Shown here piece by piece: positions 1 to 10,920 of a DNA stretch of 64,000 bases. The notes beneath the pieces are model-generated. The model worked only from the letters and a program-made list of their open reading frames with translations, did no database searches and was not told the origin of the DNA. The stretch's first letter is position 1; the number at the start of each line of letters is the position of its first letter. The stretch comes from Pseudoscleropodium purum (lineage: Eukaryota > Streptophyta > Bryopsida > Hypnales > Brachytheciaceae). The stretch covers positions 12,276,001 to 12,340,000 of the forward strand of contig OZ017804.1 in the NCBI GenBank assembly GCA_963969395.1. Reading direction: 5' to 3'. The position numbers and the translations under genes are program-made.

Positions 1-201
1 GATATGCATTCAAATAATTGCTACTTTAAATTTTTATAATTAATTTATGTGATGTTTGAAAAATATATGCTATTAGTTTCTTATTGAGGGAGCATATCAT
101 TTCGACACGAGTTTGGAGTTGGTTTTGGATATGCATTCAAATAATTGCTACTTTAAAATTTTATAGTTAATTTATGCAATGTTTGAAAAATATATGCTAA
201 G
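1..201. repeat. tandem direct repeat, about 127-bp period
   Basis: The stretch beginning 'gatatgcattcaaataattg' at position 1 recurs at 128 and stays alignable for about 74 bases in both copies, ending near 'aaaaatatatgcta'. The window edge cuts the first copy, so the array may extend further left. AT-rich, no coding content. Confidence 0.8.
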
Positions 202-2616
202 AAAAATAATCTAGAATCTTCTTTTTAATTGCCAATAAGATTCAGCACATGATCTTTACTCATGTTGATTGGATATCGTGATTCTAAGCTAATTTTGGAG
301 AGAATTTGCAATGTTTATGGATAACTTGGCTTTCAATGTATCCTATGACCTATGTTGGTATTTGCATCTTTTGGTGCAGTTTTCAAATGGTGCACTTGGT
401 GTTGGTAGTTTGTTTTTGTTATTGATCGAGCTTTTTGTTTCTCTCATCTTACTTTATATTCTAAATACTAAATTCCAATTCTCTTTTTATTAAAAGATAG
501 ATTACAATATATTCAACGTCTTCTTGTTTAGATGAACCTTGTAGTTGAAAATTTTATGTCAATGACAAAAGATGGAAATATGATTCATGGTTAGTCACAA
601 TTCACAAAGTCGAGGTATTTTGAAAATACCATCAAAATTTAGCACTAGAACTTCATCTTCAAAGATTCTTTAGAAGATTTACAAACTCATTATTATTAAA
701 ACTCATGTTAATCTAATAAAACTTTAGTTCAATATTAATATAGTGTTGAAACTATATCAACTTAGTATATTAAAGAAAAATATTCCTAAGAGAATTATTG
801 AAGTCAATAATTCATCTAATTTCACCAAATAGTGGTGAATTCTTCTAGTTAAATTTCAATGATGATATTCCTAGTTGCAAGTATTATATTAATTGATGTG
901 AAGGCTATTAACATCACACTAATATCAAATGGTCAAAGACCAAGGTTATGAGCTCAATTTAATCTTTCAAATTACATTCCACTTTCCATTTTTATTTCAT
1001 TCATGAAGTATGGAACTATGTGTTGTTTATCAATGAAAAAAATTGTAATTATTAATTTTGTTAAAAATTGTCATTATATAAACTTTATAGCTATAAAATT
1101 ATAAATGATTTGTGAAGGATAAATACAATTAAAAGAAATCAAATTCTTAAAGAGATACAAGTAGCAAATGAATCATTAGTATTTGTAAAAATTTCTGTAG
1201 CATTGATTTTCAACTTCCAAAATATTGTTGCCGATGATTTTCAAATCAAATTACCACTATCTAAACAAGTTTAACATTTATACAATTTATTGCTCAAATA
1301 GATATTGTCTTACTAAACAAATCTAATAACAAAAATCATTTTCAAATATGAAATAAAAACCAAGACCATAAAGTATGAAACACTCTTTTAACGAAAAATA
1401 AGAGCATCTAAACACTAACAAGGTAAGCTACCTTTTGCTCTGTGAAGGAAAATTCTAATAGTGCAAGTACAAAGGGTAAAAAAAAGTTCAATTACTATAT
1501 AGTTATTATATAGTAAATCCATCCAAACCAAGCAAATCATCAACAGATTTCTTCCACAAACTCACAAGGCTCGATTTTGCAAATTTTTAGCATTGATGCT
1601 ACTTCAAAAGACACATTGATTGATAAATCTTTTATATTTCTTATAATTTTTTATGAAAATGAAAGCATTTAAAAATATATATATATATATATATATAATA
1701 TAAAAATATATATCAATTATAATATACATTAGAGTAATTAAGGTCTTTATCAATAATACATTTTTGGAATGAAAAAGATTATTCTATATTCAAATTTTGG
1801 AATTGTTCAAAAGCAAAAAATATAAATGAAAATTACTCAATATTTTATAATTTGGATTCTAACCTATAGAACTTTTAATTCCAATAGTGCATTCAAATTA
1901 TTCATTGTGTTCTAAAGTGTTTTTGAAATTTTGGATTAAAGAGAAACAAAACTTGTGAGACCTTATTTTCTTAAATTAAATCAAATATTCTAAAAAAAAG
2001 ATTTTTTAGAAATTACAATAAAGTGTGATCAAGGTGCATATAACTTTGGAAGGTAGAGGTTTTTGTAGGGCTAAATTGTATACAAGAGTGTAGAAGGCAT
2101 CATTACTTATACAAATTCATGTTGTAAACATATTATAAATATATGTAAAATGTTGATTAATATCATTTTCAACATGATTTGATACAAATAGTGAATAGTG
2201 AATTAGAATGCATTGAATAGAAATATCATGCACTCTCAATATGCCTTGTATACAACAACTTTGCTAATTGTAATAACCATCAATTTGCTTCAATGCCATT
2301 AATTTTTCATTTCTATATGTACAAATATGGTGTTGCTCATGTCAATAAATTTTTTTTGTTACAATATTGAATTTTTGTTAGTATAAAAATGTGTTATTTA
2401 TGATAGATGGTTCTATGATTATAATTATTCATAACACAATGATCAATTGTAAATCTCAATGAACTTCATGCTAGGTATATAGAGAGAAAGCAAATATTTT
2501 ATATAAGTGGGGGGTAGGCATGATATTCTATATGGGTTACTTATATCAAAACAAGCAAAAATTACAAGATTATCAAAACTTCAAAGCTCATTTAAGTAGA
2601 ATGATTCAACTTTTGA
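202..2616. other. AT-rich intergenic DNA, no gene seen
   Basis: Open frames are short (a 60-codon hydrophobic frame at 311-493 is the longest) and have no recognisable domain or splice context. A (TA)n microsatellite lies at about 1,675-1,700. I see no transposon termini here. Confidence 0.6.
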
Positions 2617-2620
2617 TTAA

Positions 2621-3625
2621 CCCCTAAAGTCCCTAGTGTCCCCTTGGGAGACACTTGGGTTTTCAGGTAAGCTCATTCACTCTTAATATTCAACATGATT
2701 TTTTCAAACTTTTTGTGAGCATGTAGTTTCTCACAAGCTTTGCATGCATATAAATTTCATAGAATTATGACTTACGGTTTAGAAATTATGAACATTTTTG
2801 TGAAAATTTCAGTTCATTGGGTAGTTGCGGGCAAAGGAATTTGCTTTGACTATGGCAAGGCAACAGCATGGGGCACGAGGGGAGCCTAAGGAAAGGGTAG
2901 CAGGTTCCATGATGAAGGGCTCGTAGTTTTAGATAGTTATAGTTCCCCATTGGAAGTTCTAGGTAACTCAAAGCTCCCAATGATTAGAACATATAAGGAA
3001 CACACTTTGCCTCTTTTTCCATGCCATGCCCAAAGCCATATTCTATTATTTATTCATAGAGTGCTTCTAAATTCCATAGATAATAGAGTTTTTTGTTTTT
3101 TTTTCAAATTTCTTTTTTGGAAATTGTAAAGGCATACTATATCTTTCAACCCACCATGTGGATTTTTGAGTTTCAAATTTATGTGGTGGAAGACTTGCTC
3201 GGAAAATTATGTGAGGCATTGTGAACTTTTGGACATTGTTGCATTGCAATATTTTTTTGGATGTGTTTCATGTCATTTTTTGACTTGAAATTTTTGGGAG
3301 ACATTTCTAACATGATCTAGAATATAATAGATTTTTAAATTTAGGCACCTATAGTGGAAATTTTTTCCACAATCAATGGTCAAAGACAACTGAAATTGTC
3401 GGGCACAATCAAAAAATAAATTAAAAAATGACTTCAAATACTTATATCTTTCAATCCATGCAGTCAAATGTCACAAAAATTTTACCACTTCTTCTATAAG
3501 TCAAGTACAAGATTCTACAGTTAGATTTCTAATTAAAAACATTTTGTTGAAAATTTTGATAAATGCAGTAGTAGGGGCAGTTTTGAGTGGTTTTTGACAG
3601 AAAATTGGCCTCTGGACACTAGGGG
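2621..3625. mobile_element. piggyBac-type non-autonomous element (MITE), copy 1
   Basis: The element is about 1,005 bp and is bounded by TTAA at 2617-2620 and again at 3626-3629, the exact target duplication of the piggyBac superfamily. The left end reads CCCCTAAAGTCC; the right end, reverse-complemented, reads CCCCTAGTGTCC, so 10 of the first 12 positions pair. Its last 270 bases align with the last 260 bases of the element at 30,270-31,181 (shared 'tggtttttgaca' and 'aaattggcct' near the end), showing they belong to one family. It has no transposase; the short internal frames are not conserved. A broken piggyBac transposase at 55,514-57,985 is a possible relative of its mobilising source, but the terminal repeats of that locus are not identified. 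Confidence 0.8.
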
Positions 3626-3629
3626 TTAA

Positions 3630-4650
3630 AAAATAGAATATAAGCATTTATATCAACTTTCATCTCCTAAAATCCATTTGTAATTATTTTAAATCATCTA
3701 TTCAAAAAGTATAGACAAATTTGAGAGAGAAAGAGAGACTATGAAAATGAACCTACACATCCTTCTTTGAACTCTTTGTTCATAACTTTCTCAAGTGAAG
3801 GCTTCAAATCACAAATAGATATTTAGGTTTGAGTCATAACTTGACTTCCCACATTTTTTTTGTCAAACAAATTTTGGAAAAAGTTCAATCAGTATGCTTT
3901 AAATTTCATGTACATTTAAAAAATAGAAATGATGGATGAAGTTTCCAATTTAGAATGAAAAAACGCATGATTAAAATCAAAAAGTGTTTTTTTTTCGGTC
4001 TAAAATATGGATCAATGTAGAATTGCGCTGCTTCACCGAATTATAAATGAAATTCATTCCTCAAAAGTAAAGTACAAAAGACTGAACTCATTTCAGCCAA
4101 TAATGTTACGGTCACAACCTGTGACACTTTTCACCAGCCTCTGCGGCTATGTCGGTGACACGTGGATTGTTGTGGGGTCGGTGACAGGGCCTCTCAGTAT
4201 TATTTAAACAGACAGTTCTGTTCTGGTCGAGGGCCTTTATTTTGTCCCCACTGACCCGTACAATCCTCACAGTTAAATTAATAAATAACCATGTCCTGCA
4301 GTACCATATGTCCTCGCCTTCAATTCATAGACCATGTGCTGTTATCACAACTAAAATAAAAGTAAAAGTGGCTGGCGGTCTTGTATTTTGCCATTTGCAA
4401 TGAAATTTCGTTTTATTTGTTAAAAAAATAAAAAATAAAAAATAAAAAAATCTCATTGTTTAATTCATAAAAAATCTGTTTAGCCTTGAGGGTAAAGTTT
4501 AGTACTCTAGGATCAGTACAGTAGTCGGTTCCATTACCGGCGCGGACAATAAGCTCACAAATGTCGTCAATGCCGGCATTTCACGTCCCATCTCTCAATC
4601 CTGAGAATCACATCTCCGATTGAAGCACTCGAAGCAACTTCCAGACACGG
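3630..4650. other. intergenic DNA, GC rises after 4,000
   Basis: From about 4,000 the composition becomes less AT-rich and contains short palindromes and a CACGTG-like hexamer near 4,155, resembling a promoter or an old transcribed sequence. A 66-codon frame at 4,007-4,207 has no recognisable domain. I do not call a gene. Confidence 0.4.
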
Positions 4651-4752
4651 ATTGCTGTAGCCGGCTAGCAAGCGTTGTCTAGATTACTGTAGCAAGCGTT
4701 GTCCGGATTACTGTAGCAAGCGTTGTCCTGATTACTGTAGCAAGCGTGATTA
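4651..4752. repeat. 24-bp minisatellite, 3 to 4 copies
   Basis: The unit 'gattactgtagcaagcgttg' plus 'tccg/tcct' occurs twice almost perfectly, flanked by one diverged copy on the left ('tagccggctagcaagcgttgtct') and a truncated copy on the right. It lies in a moderately GC-rich stretch without a supported reading frame. Confidence 0.8.
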
Positions 4753-5729
4753 CTCGGAACCTCGGGCGGCCTCTGTCAGCAACTGCCGACGGTCTTTCCG
4801 GTTTCAGTCACGTCCATTAACTGTTCACAATGCGAAAGACCTCCGATCCGTCTGTCTCTCTCCCGGCAAACTGAATGTCCGACGACACAGGTTCCGAGCT
4901 GAGCAGGTCATCGATGAAAGTACGTGACTACATGCACAGTATAGAGTTACAGTAAAACTATTCACATATGAATCCCAAGATTACTGTTACAGTGCATCAG
5001 GATTCGATTCATGCTAGTTTCGCGGTTACTGTTCATGATTCTTTATCATGGGTTATGTCGATGCTAGCTGACTGCGCGTTCTGATCTTGTCGACACTACT
5101 TTCTCAATCCTCTTGAAGGTTCCAAATGCCCTCCTGAAACCTGTGAACTATCCTGCACAGTGTGTTACCAGAATGTCCTGCAGCGTTGGAATCATCGATT
5201 GTAGCGCACTTGTCACACAAATAAACTAAGGTAAACCAGCCTGTGATAGTCTGAATGGGATCCACCTCATCACATGCAAAATTGTACTAATGGTGTACAT
5301 TCCAGTTCGTGAAATGTGCACCAGTGCAAGAAATTTGCCTGTAATAGGTTGGCTCCCATGTGGACTGTCATAGGTAATTGGTCTACCTATGATGCCGAAT
5401 GTAATTTATTGTTTTGACTTAAGTGCCCAATTCCTGAAAATTACATTTTAAAGTGCCAAACTTTATTTTTGGACTTTAATTAATGTTGCCCAAGTGCCAA
5501 AGCTATTAGTAAAATATAGTGTACAAATCATCTACAATCAAAACATGAGAGTACAAAAGCCTTGTGTTGGTTTTTAATAAATCTAGAGATAATATTTTGA
5601 ATATTTTTAACTTATTTATATGACATTCAATCCAAACAATGCATATTGAAGTATGTTGAAATCTTCTTTATTTGCCAATATGACATCCAACACAACAAAT
5701 TTATGCTTAACAATAGCAACTATCTATAT
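4753..5729. other. intergenic DNA, no gene seen
   Basis: GC falls from about 4,900 onwards. The only structure noted is a short perfect inverted repeat, CATAGGTA/TACCTATG, separated by seven bases near 5,369-5,391. No reading frame above 60 codons. Confidence 0.5.
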
Positions 5730-6430
5730 CCCCTTTAAATGATGTTGTTTGTTTTGTTTTGTATGTTAAAGTGAGATCTCAAGAATTATTAGAGGATTTT
5801 CTAGGGTCATGGAGGGCCATTTCAAGCAGCTTCACCCTATAGTTCCCCTTGCAGCAAAGAGAACACCATGCTATTAGAAAAAAAAAAAATTTAAGTTTCT
5901 TAAAATGAAAACAAAGTTGAGAATTTATTTTCTAGAAAATGACGTGGCAATCGCTTCGCCATATCAAGCAGCAAGTTTTGGCCAATTCTTAGGGTCAAAG
6001 GATGGTTGGGAACTTACAACCCTCCTAGACCCTAGAAAATCCTCTAATGTTTACATCCCCTAGTCACATTGTTCACATTGTTAAAAAGCTCTTAGTGTGG
6101 AGAGGTGCATGGACTTTGTTTCATGTCTTTTCGACATATGGTGTGAAAGATATTGAATTTTTTAGGTTTTATGAATTAAAAAAATACTTTTACTTTTATT
6201 TTGATTGTGGCAAATGGTACCAAGTACATTAGTCTATATCCTATGTTAAGTTGTTTGTTTGATTTGCTTATTACAATAAGATCTCCTAAACTATATGTCC
6301 CCCATTACGTTCTTAGTACCATTAGAAAAGCTCCTTACAAAGAGGGATGCACAGACTTTATTTTGTGTTGTTTGGACCTATGGTGTGAAAGATATTGAAA
6401 ATTTTTAAAGTTATGTTTAGTTTGAAGTTC
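5730..6430 (+). repeat. degenerate direct duplication interrupted by a MITE
   Basis: Sequence at 5,730-5,787 plus 6,049-6,200 aligns with 6,240-6,430. Shared landmarks are 'agatctc', 'aaaagctc', 'ggtgtgaaagatattgaa' and 'atgaattaaaa'. The first copy is split by the inverted-repeat element at 5,788-6,048, so the duplication serves as an approximate empty site for it. The 61- and 65-codon frames here are by-products. Confidence 0.5.
5788..6048. mobile_element. inverted-repeat MITE, family ATTAGAGGATTTTCTAGGG, copy 1
   Basis: The left end ATTAGAGGATTTTCTAGGGT and the reverse complement of the right end are identical over about 21 bases and remain similar to base 30 (GGAGGG). Length about 261 bp. 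I could not fix a target-site duplication, so the superfamily is undecided. A diverged relative in the opposite orientation lies at 47,641-47,940, sharing the 'gccacgtca' and 'atggagggccatttcaa' blocks. Confidence 0.6.
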
Positions 6431-6890
6431 AATTTATGAATTAAAATATTATAAAATTATTTTTTACCTTTACACTATTATACTGTAGCAATGGCACACT
6501 AGTAGTAACTATGCTTGGTTGAAATTAATGACAAGTTTATTTTATTACAAGTATGCATATTATTTAGTCACCAAATAGGAAACTTATGGGAAGCAACCTA
6601 TTTCTAATCAACGCCTCATTCTAGCAATGTAGGCTATTCTCTTTCCATGTAGAAGAGATGAACAATAATTAATAATGGTGCTATTCCCAATGCAATTGTG
6701 GCACATTATGATTGGCTTTAACAAGACTCTCATTATTGCAACCACTTTTGGTGGATTTTGCAACTAGTCCTTGATTGGAAAGAAGAGGGTCTATATCACC
6801 AATATGGGAGAAAGCCCATCTTCCACTACAAAATTCATAATAATTCTGTATTATGAAAAAAAAATCTGAAAAATTATGCATACCTTTTGC
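6431..6890. other. intergenic DNA, no gene seen
   Basis: Short frames only; the 66-codon minus-strand frame at 6,681-6,881 has no recognisable features. Confidence 0.5.
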
Positions 6891-7080
6891 TGCATATTTC
6901 TACACATGTGGAAATTTACTCGATGAAGAAACCCGCCCCATGGATACCAGAAACTGCTTAAGTGGTCAGGAATGAATGGATTGTCTGCCTTACAGGCAAG
7001 GAATTTTGAAGTTCACGCGCGTTTCGTGGCCTCATGGGTCACTCAGTCCGCTTTCAGAAGTCATCAACCCCAGCGTACCT

Positions 7081-7200
7081 TCACTTCCGCCACGTCCAGA
7101 TCTTTTGCCACACCTCCCTGGGCAGCAGCAGGGGCCCCATCCAGCCAGCGTCCCTGATCACGTACAGCAACGCGCTGGCAAGTCTGCCCATGCACCCCAT
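7081..7200 (-). CDS. candidate 39-residue small protein with MGC start
   Basis: A GC-rich patch (about 6,950-7,540) lies divergently upstream of the HMA gene. Within it the minus strand has a 39-codon frame starting Met-Gly-Cys-Met-Gly, the form of an N-myristoylation/palmitoylation start, followed by an aliphatic segment (ASALLYVI), a 'GWMGPLLLP' segment and a basic, Trp-containing tail ending TWRK. Upstream sequence looks like a leader with a very short upstream frame. I recognise no family. The competing reading is a 138-codon Pro/Gln-rich plus-strand frame at 6,976-7,392, which has no clear promoter or conserved motif. GC richness keeps several frames open, so coding status is uncertain; the shared region up to 8,050 could be a divergent promoter. 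Confidence 0.25.
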   Translation of the reverse strand: MGCMGRLASALLYVIRDAGWMGPLLLPREVWQKIWTWRK

Positions 7201-7603
7201 TTCGTCGCTGGCGCCTCAAGTCCACCACAGAGGCAGGCAGGTACGACCCAGTCCGTGCAAACCCCAGAAGCGGTTAACTTACCCCAGTCACCTGGCTTAC
7301 CAACAATCAAATCTCCATCATCATTCTCCGATTGGAATTCGCCCCAATCGCAAAAGATCCAAAAATTGCAACCCAAAAAGAAATTGCAATGATAATATTA
7401 TCAGAACCCCCCCAGCCCAACAGATCTTAAGAGAACCAACCAATTGACTCCTCACTGTGGTCCATGCAACATTCAATTTGTGGCTGCAAAAGGCTCTCCC
7501 CCGGGCACACTTGTCACGCAAGCCACTCGCTTCCATCATTTTTTTCTACAACACGCCGGCGTCTGACCCGAGGCAGATATTTTGTTCAAGCCCTGGCGCG
7601 GCA

Positions 7604-7609
7604 CACGTG
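7604..7609. promoter_or_regulatory. G-box CACGTG upstream of the HMA gene
   Basis: A perfect CACGTG palindrome within 'acacgtgt', about 170 bp before the likely TATA box. G-boxes bind bZIP and bHLH factors in plants; function here is inferred from position. Confidence 0.45.
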
Positions 7610-7775
7610 TACACGGCTAGACCGGCCAACTGATCTGAAGGCGCGGAAGCCGCCCAGCCACTGACATGCAAGGAAGTTCCTAACGTTGAGGGGCCCAATC
7701 ATGGTTGGGAGCTGGCAGTCGCGGATTGCCCAGCTGTGAAATCTCGGCTTGCTCACGTAAGTGACCCGATTTGTG

Positions 7776-7781
7776 TATATA
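7776..7781 (+). promoter_or_regulatory. TATA box of the HMA gene
   Basis: TATATA in 'tgtatataccgcgg'. It lies about 275 bp before the start codon at 8,054, leaving a 5' leader of about 240-250 bases that is rich in GAGA-type sequence. No other TATA-like sequence is better placed. Confidence 0.5.
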
Positions 7782-8053
7782 CCGCGGGTCACGGAACAAA
7801 ATCTTAAGACACAACTGTTTTGTGATTCGTTTGGAGAGCTTGCTCAGGCACTCAGTGTTCGGTGCACGTCTGTGCTAAACTTTGTATAGGATCTTGGATC
7901 TTGGATCTTGCTTTTGGAGAATTGGAGATCGAATTAAGTTGTGTGATAGAGAGATTCATTGAGGTTTCTGTTGCTGTTACGTAGTTTTAATTGTTGAGAG
8001 GAGGGATCGAGAGAAAGAGAAGCGAGAAGTTTTGGTTGTTGGCTGTTGCTGCG

Positions 8054-9997
8054 ATGGCGAGCATCATGAGCATGGAAGATGTAAGTTTGTGAACTCTACT
8101 TGCGGGGAATTTGATTATTGTTTGGGTTGTAATTGTGATGGATTGATGAGATGGAGTGCATGAATGAGAGATGGTGAGAAATTTGTGTGAGATTTGGTTG
8201 GAAAGGAGTGTGTGGTGGTGTTCTATCGTGGACGATGTGCGCTATTCGCTCGCTGTATGTAAAGGAGAAGCTGAGGGAAGTGTGAGGATCGATTTGGAGC
8301 GAAGAAGATTATAGGACCGCGAGCTTGTTTTGTCGAGTTGCTAGCGTGTACTTTTGTACAATTCCGAGCATGATTGGCTGAATCACGAGCATGTTTCGTA
8401 GGATCACGAGCTTGTTTCGTAGAGTCACGAGCCTCCTTTGCAGAATCACGAGCATGTACATTTGCAGATTGTCGAGGTTATTTTGGGGGGTATTCACAAT
8501 TTGTTCTGAGAATCGATTATCTAACTCGCTCTGTTCTAACTTTCCCCTGCGCAGTTGTTTTACGGCCCTCCCGAGAACACATGGATCCTCCCCACGCGCG
8601 ACGACCGCCCTTACTACCGAGAACGCGACTTCTCCCCCCCTCGCCGCTTCCACCACCCTGAGCCTCTTCGCCCCGTGGAGCGCTACCAACCTCGCCCCGT
8701 CCTGCCGCACAACGATATCCGTCCAGTGGTGCGCGTCCCTCCTCCACCGGTTATGGAAGGCGAGCTTCGTCCCGTGGAGCGCATGGCGCGAGTGCACACG
8801 GTGCCAGAACCCATAAGGGTTCATGAGGAGATTCGGAAGGTGGTGGAAGAGCCGGTGGTAAGGAGTGCGGTGCCAGTGCCTACGCAGGTGGTCACGGAGG
8901 CACCGCGGGTGGTGGCTCCGAAGCCGGCGCCGCCGCCGCCTGTGCAAGTCGTGCAGCAGAAGCGAAGTGTGTCGCCCCCGAGAGCTATTGTTCATCACGT
9001 AAGTTCTACACCTCTTCTCTTGGCTCTCTTCCTCACACTTTAAAATACACTATCAAGGAATGCTAATGTTCAATTGTGAGTGCTTTTTAACGTTCGTGGG
9101 TATCTCACTTCACGGTAAACGAGGGTAATAAACTTGAATAATTCCCAGTTTTGTGATTAGTGGGTTTTAGAATAGCCGCTCCTATCGTTAATTAATTTTT
9201 ATCATTAAGGAAATTCGCATTCTTACAGTACTCCTTGAGCATTCTGCAAATGCACAAGAGAATAACTCGAATAGTTTTAGGAAACTTAAGGAAACAACCG
9301 TGTGTTTCGCCATTGCAATGGAATTCAGAAGTAAAAACCTTCAGTTCAAGGAAAATTGCTGAACTCTTTCAGCTGGAAAGTGTAAATGCAACTGCCTACG
9401 CCTCAGATGGAAATATGGAGGAAGATTTGGGTAAAAATTTCTCGTGCGTGCTCTAACAAAGGCGTCCGTGTCGTGCAGCCGATCGAGCTCAAGGTCCCCA
9501 TGTGCTGCGAGAAATGCGCCCGAAAGGTGAAAGAGCGCGTCCTCGCTCTGGAAGGCGTGAATAGCGTCGTCACCGACCAATACAACCAAAAAGTCACGGT
9601 CCACGGCAACGTCGACCCCTCTCGCGTCCTCAACCAGGTAAAGCGCGTGAAGAAGCGGTCCGTCTTCTGGGACATCACGGTCGACTACAGCGAGAATTAC
9701 CGCCGCGCTCGTCAAGCCGAAGACGCCGCTCTCGAGCGAGAGCGGACCAAAGCGGCCGTTGCGAAAAACGAAGCAGCCAAATCAATTGTCACTCCTGCAG
9801 CTCCGAAAGTGGTAGTGAACATGCCCCCAGACCATCACGGACCAGCAGTCCAAGCCGTCTTACCAGAGATGAACCCCATGCGGGTGCACCAAGCGCGGTA
9901 CGAGACTCCTGCGACTGGGTTTCGGCAGGAATTTGTGCATGGGCCGAGAGAAGAGATGATGATGCGGAATCCGGAGTTTCACCATCGTAGACATTGA
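8054..9997 (+). CDS. heavy-metal-associated (HMA) domain protein, three exons
   Basis: Proposed exons are 8054-8080, 8555-8998 and 9479-9997, joined in phase 0 at GTAAGT donors and CAG acceptors, giving 329 residues. The first exon encodes only nine residues (start ATGGCGAGC). Exon 2 encodes a Pro/Arg-rich region with two 'LRPVER' blocks and a PKPAPPPP stretch. Exon 3 begins directly with the HMA fold (about residues 158-222): ELKVPMCCEKC, where Cys167 and Cys170 form the CxxC metal site, then LEGVNSV and QKVTV strands. A charged helix (about 230-260) and a His/Met-rich tail ending HHRRH follow. HMA proteins of this plant type bind Cu, Zn or Cd and act as metal chaperones or interaction modules. 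There is no C-terminal CaaX box, so it is of the HPP rather than the isoprenylated HIPP type. Codons are GC-rich against an AT-rich background. It is the only copy here; its 3' UTR is cut by the large duplication. Confidence 0.85.
8370..8460 (+). repeat. about 22-bp degenerate tandem repeat in intron 1 of the HMA gene
   Basis: Units built on 'tcacgagcatgtttcgtag' occur about four times in a row within the first intron (8081-8554), with weaker copies just upstream. The repeats keep frames open on the plus strand, producing shadow frames that are not coding. Confidence 0.65.
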
Positions 9998-10229
9998 TTG
10001 ATTGCGAAGGGTTTTGAGAGAGTATTGATTCTTCTTGAAGGTGGGGATTAGGGTTTGGAAAACGAAACTAAAAAAATTCTTAAGCTGTTGTGAGCTATAG
10101 CCTGGCGATGAGGGTGATCTCTTCGTGGGGTTCTCAATTTTGCCGTGATTGTTCGCATTGCCATACTTGGGTATGGTTGGCGGTATTGTAAATTAGAGTT
10201 GTAGAGAGGAGTTGTACCAATTTTTTTGA

Positions 10230-10235
10230 AATAAA
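10230..10235 (+). terminator. polyadenylation signal of the HMA gene
   Basis: AATAAA in 'tgaaataaaaatcc', 233 bases after the stop codon, preceded by TGTA-type far-upstream elements ('attgtaaatt', 'gttgtagag'). The same signal is carried in the orphan copy at 28,741-28,746. Confidence 0.55.
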
Positions 10236-10509
10236 AATCCTTGTACAGTTATGTAAAAGATTGGTGTCTGGCATCTTGAATGTTGTTTCGTGACTTCGGT
10301 AATTGTCTGCGATGTATGCGATGAATGTCAATGACCGTGTACAATTCACAATTCAGGTCTTTTTGTAATTGATCCAGCAATATCTTTTCTTGATGAAAAG
10401 AGCGTCATGAAATTGCGTGGTAAGCTTTACGCTGATGAGCACTGTCGGTGATTGGTATACCTGTAATCAGAATCTGTTCTTTGAATGTTTGGAAATGGAA
10501 GTTATCAGG

Positions 10510-10920
10510 ATGATCACCCATTTCCGATCACTTAAGCAGTTTAGCCTATCTGCGGCATGGGGAGGTTGAGGAGAAAATTTCTCCGTGTGGAGAAATAGAC
10601 TTAAGAAGGATTTCATAATTTTTGACATTTTTTTGCTCAAGAACGAAATTACTATAAATTTTTTTTCGTGAAGATTCTCTTTGTCCTAATTTCGATCAGT
10701 AGGCAAATCAATTTGTAATTGTAGACCAATTACAAAAGTGATATAGGTGATCATTGTGGCTTTCATGTACATCTTGTGATCATTTCATGGTTTCAATGTA
10801 TACCTCCCAAATATTCTACTACTCCTGTTGTATGTGAGCTATCACCTATGACACAATTAATCGAAAATGCAACATTCTATACTACCTAAATGGGATGTTG
10901 ATAAAAAATGGGTCTACTCC
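10510..10920. repeat. block present in unit A, absent in unit B, related to 52,145-52,440
   Basis: Unit B reads directly from 'ggaagttaat' to 'ttctgggtttct' near 29,185-29,200, whereas unit A carries about 410 extra bases. Part of the extra sequence (10,570-10,690) aligns at roughly two thirds identity with 52,145-52,280 ('gtgtggagaaatagacttaa' versus 'gtgtgatgaaatagatttaa'). This fits a dispersed mobile sequence, but I found no clean termini; deletion in B is the alternative. Confidence 0.5.

Noticed and set aside
6976..7392. 138-codon Pro/Gln-rich plus-strand frame
   Set aside because: Low complexity, several overlapping open frames on both strands in a GC-rich patch, and no promoter or splice context. 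Kept only as an alternative to the small minus-strand frame.
8309..8998. 229-codon minus-strand frame rich in Arg and His
   Set aside because: It is antisense to exon 2 of the HMA gene, whose plus-strand frame has correct splice sites and a CxxC domain downstream; the antisense frame is open because of GC-rich codons and carries no motif.
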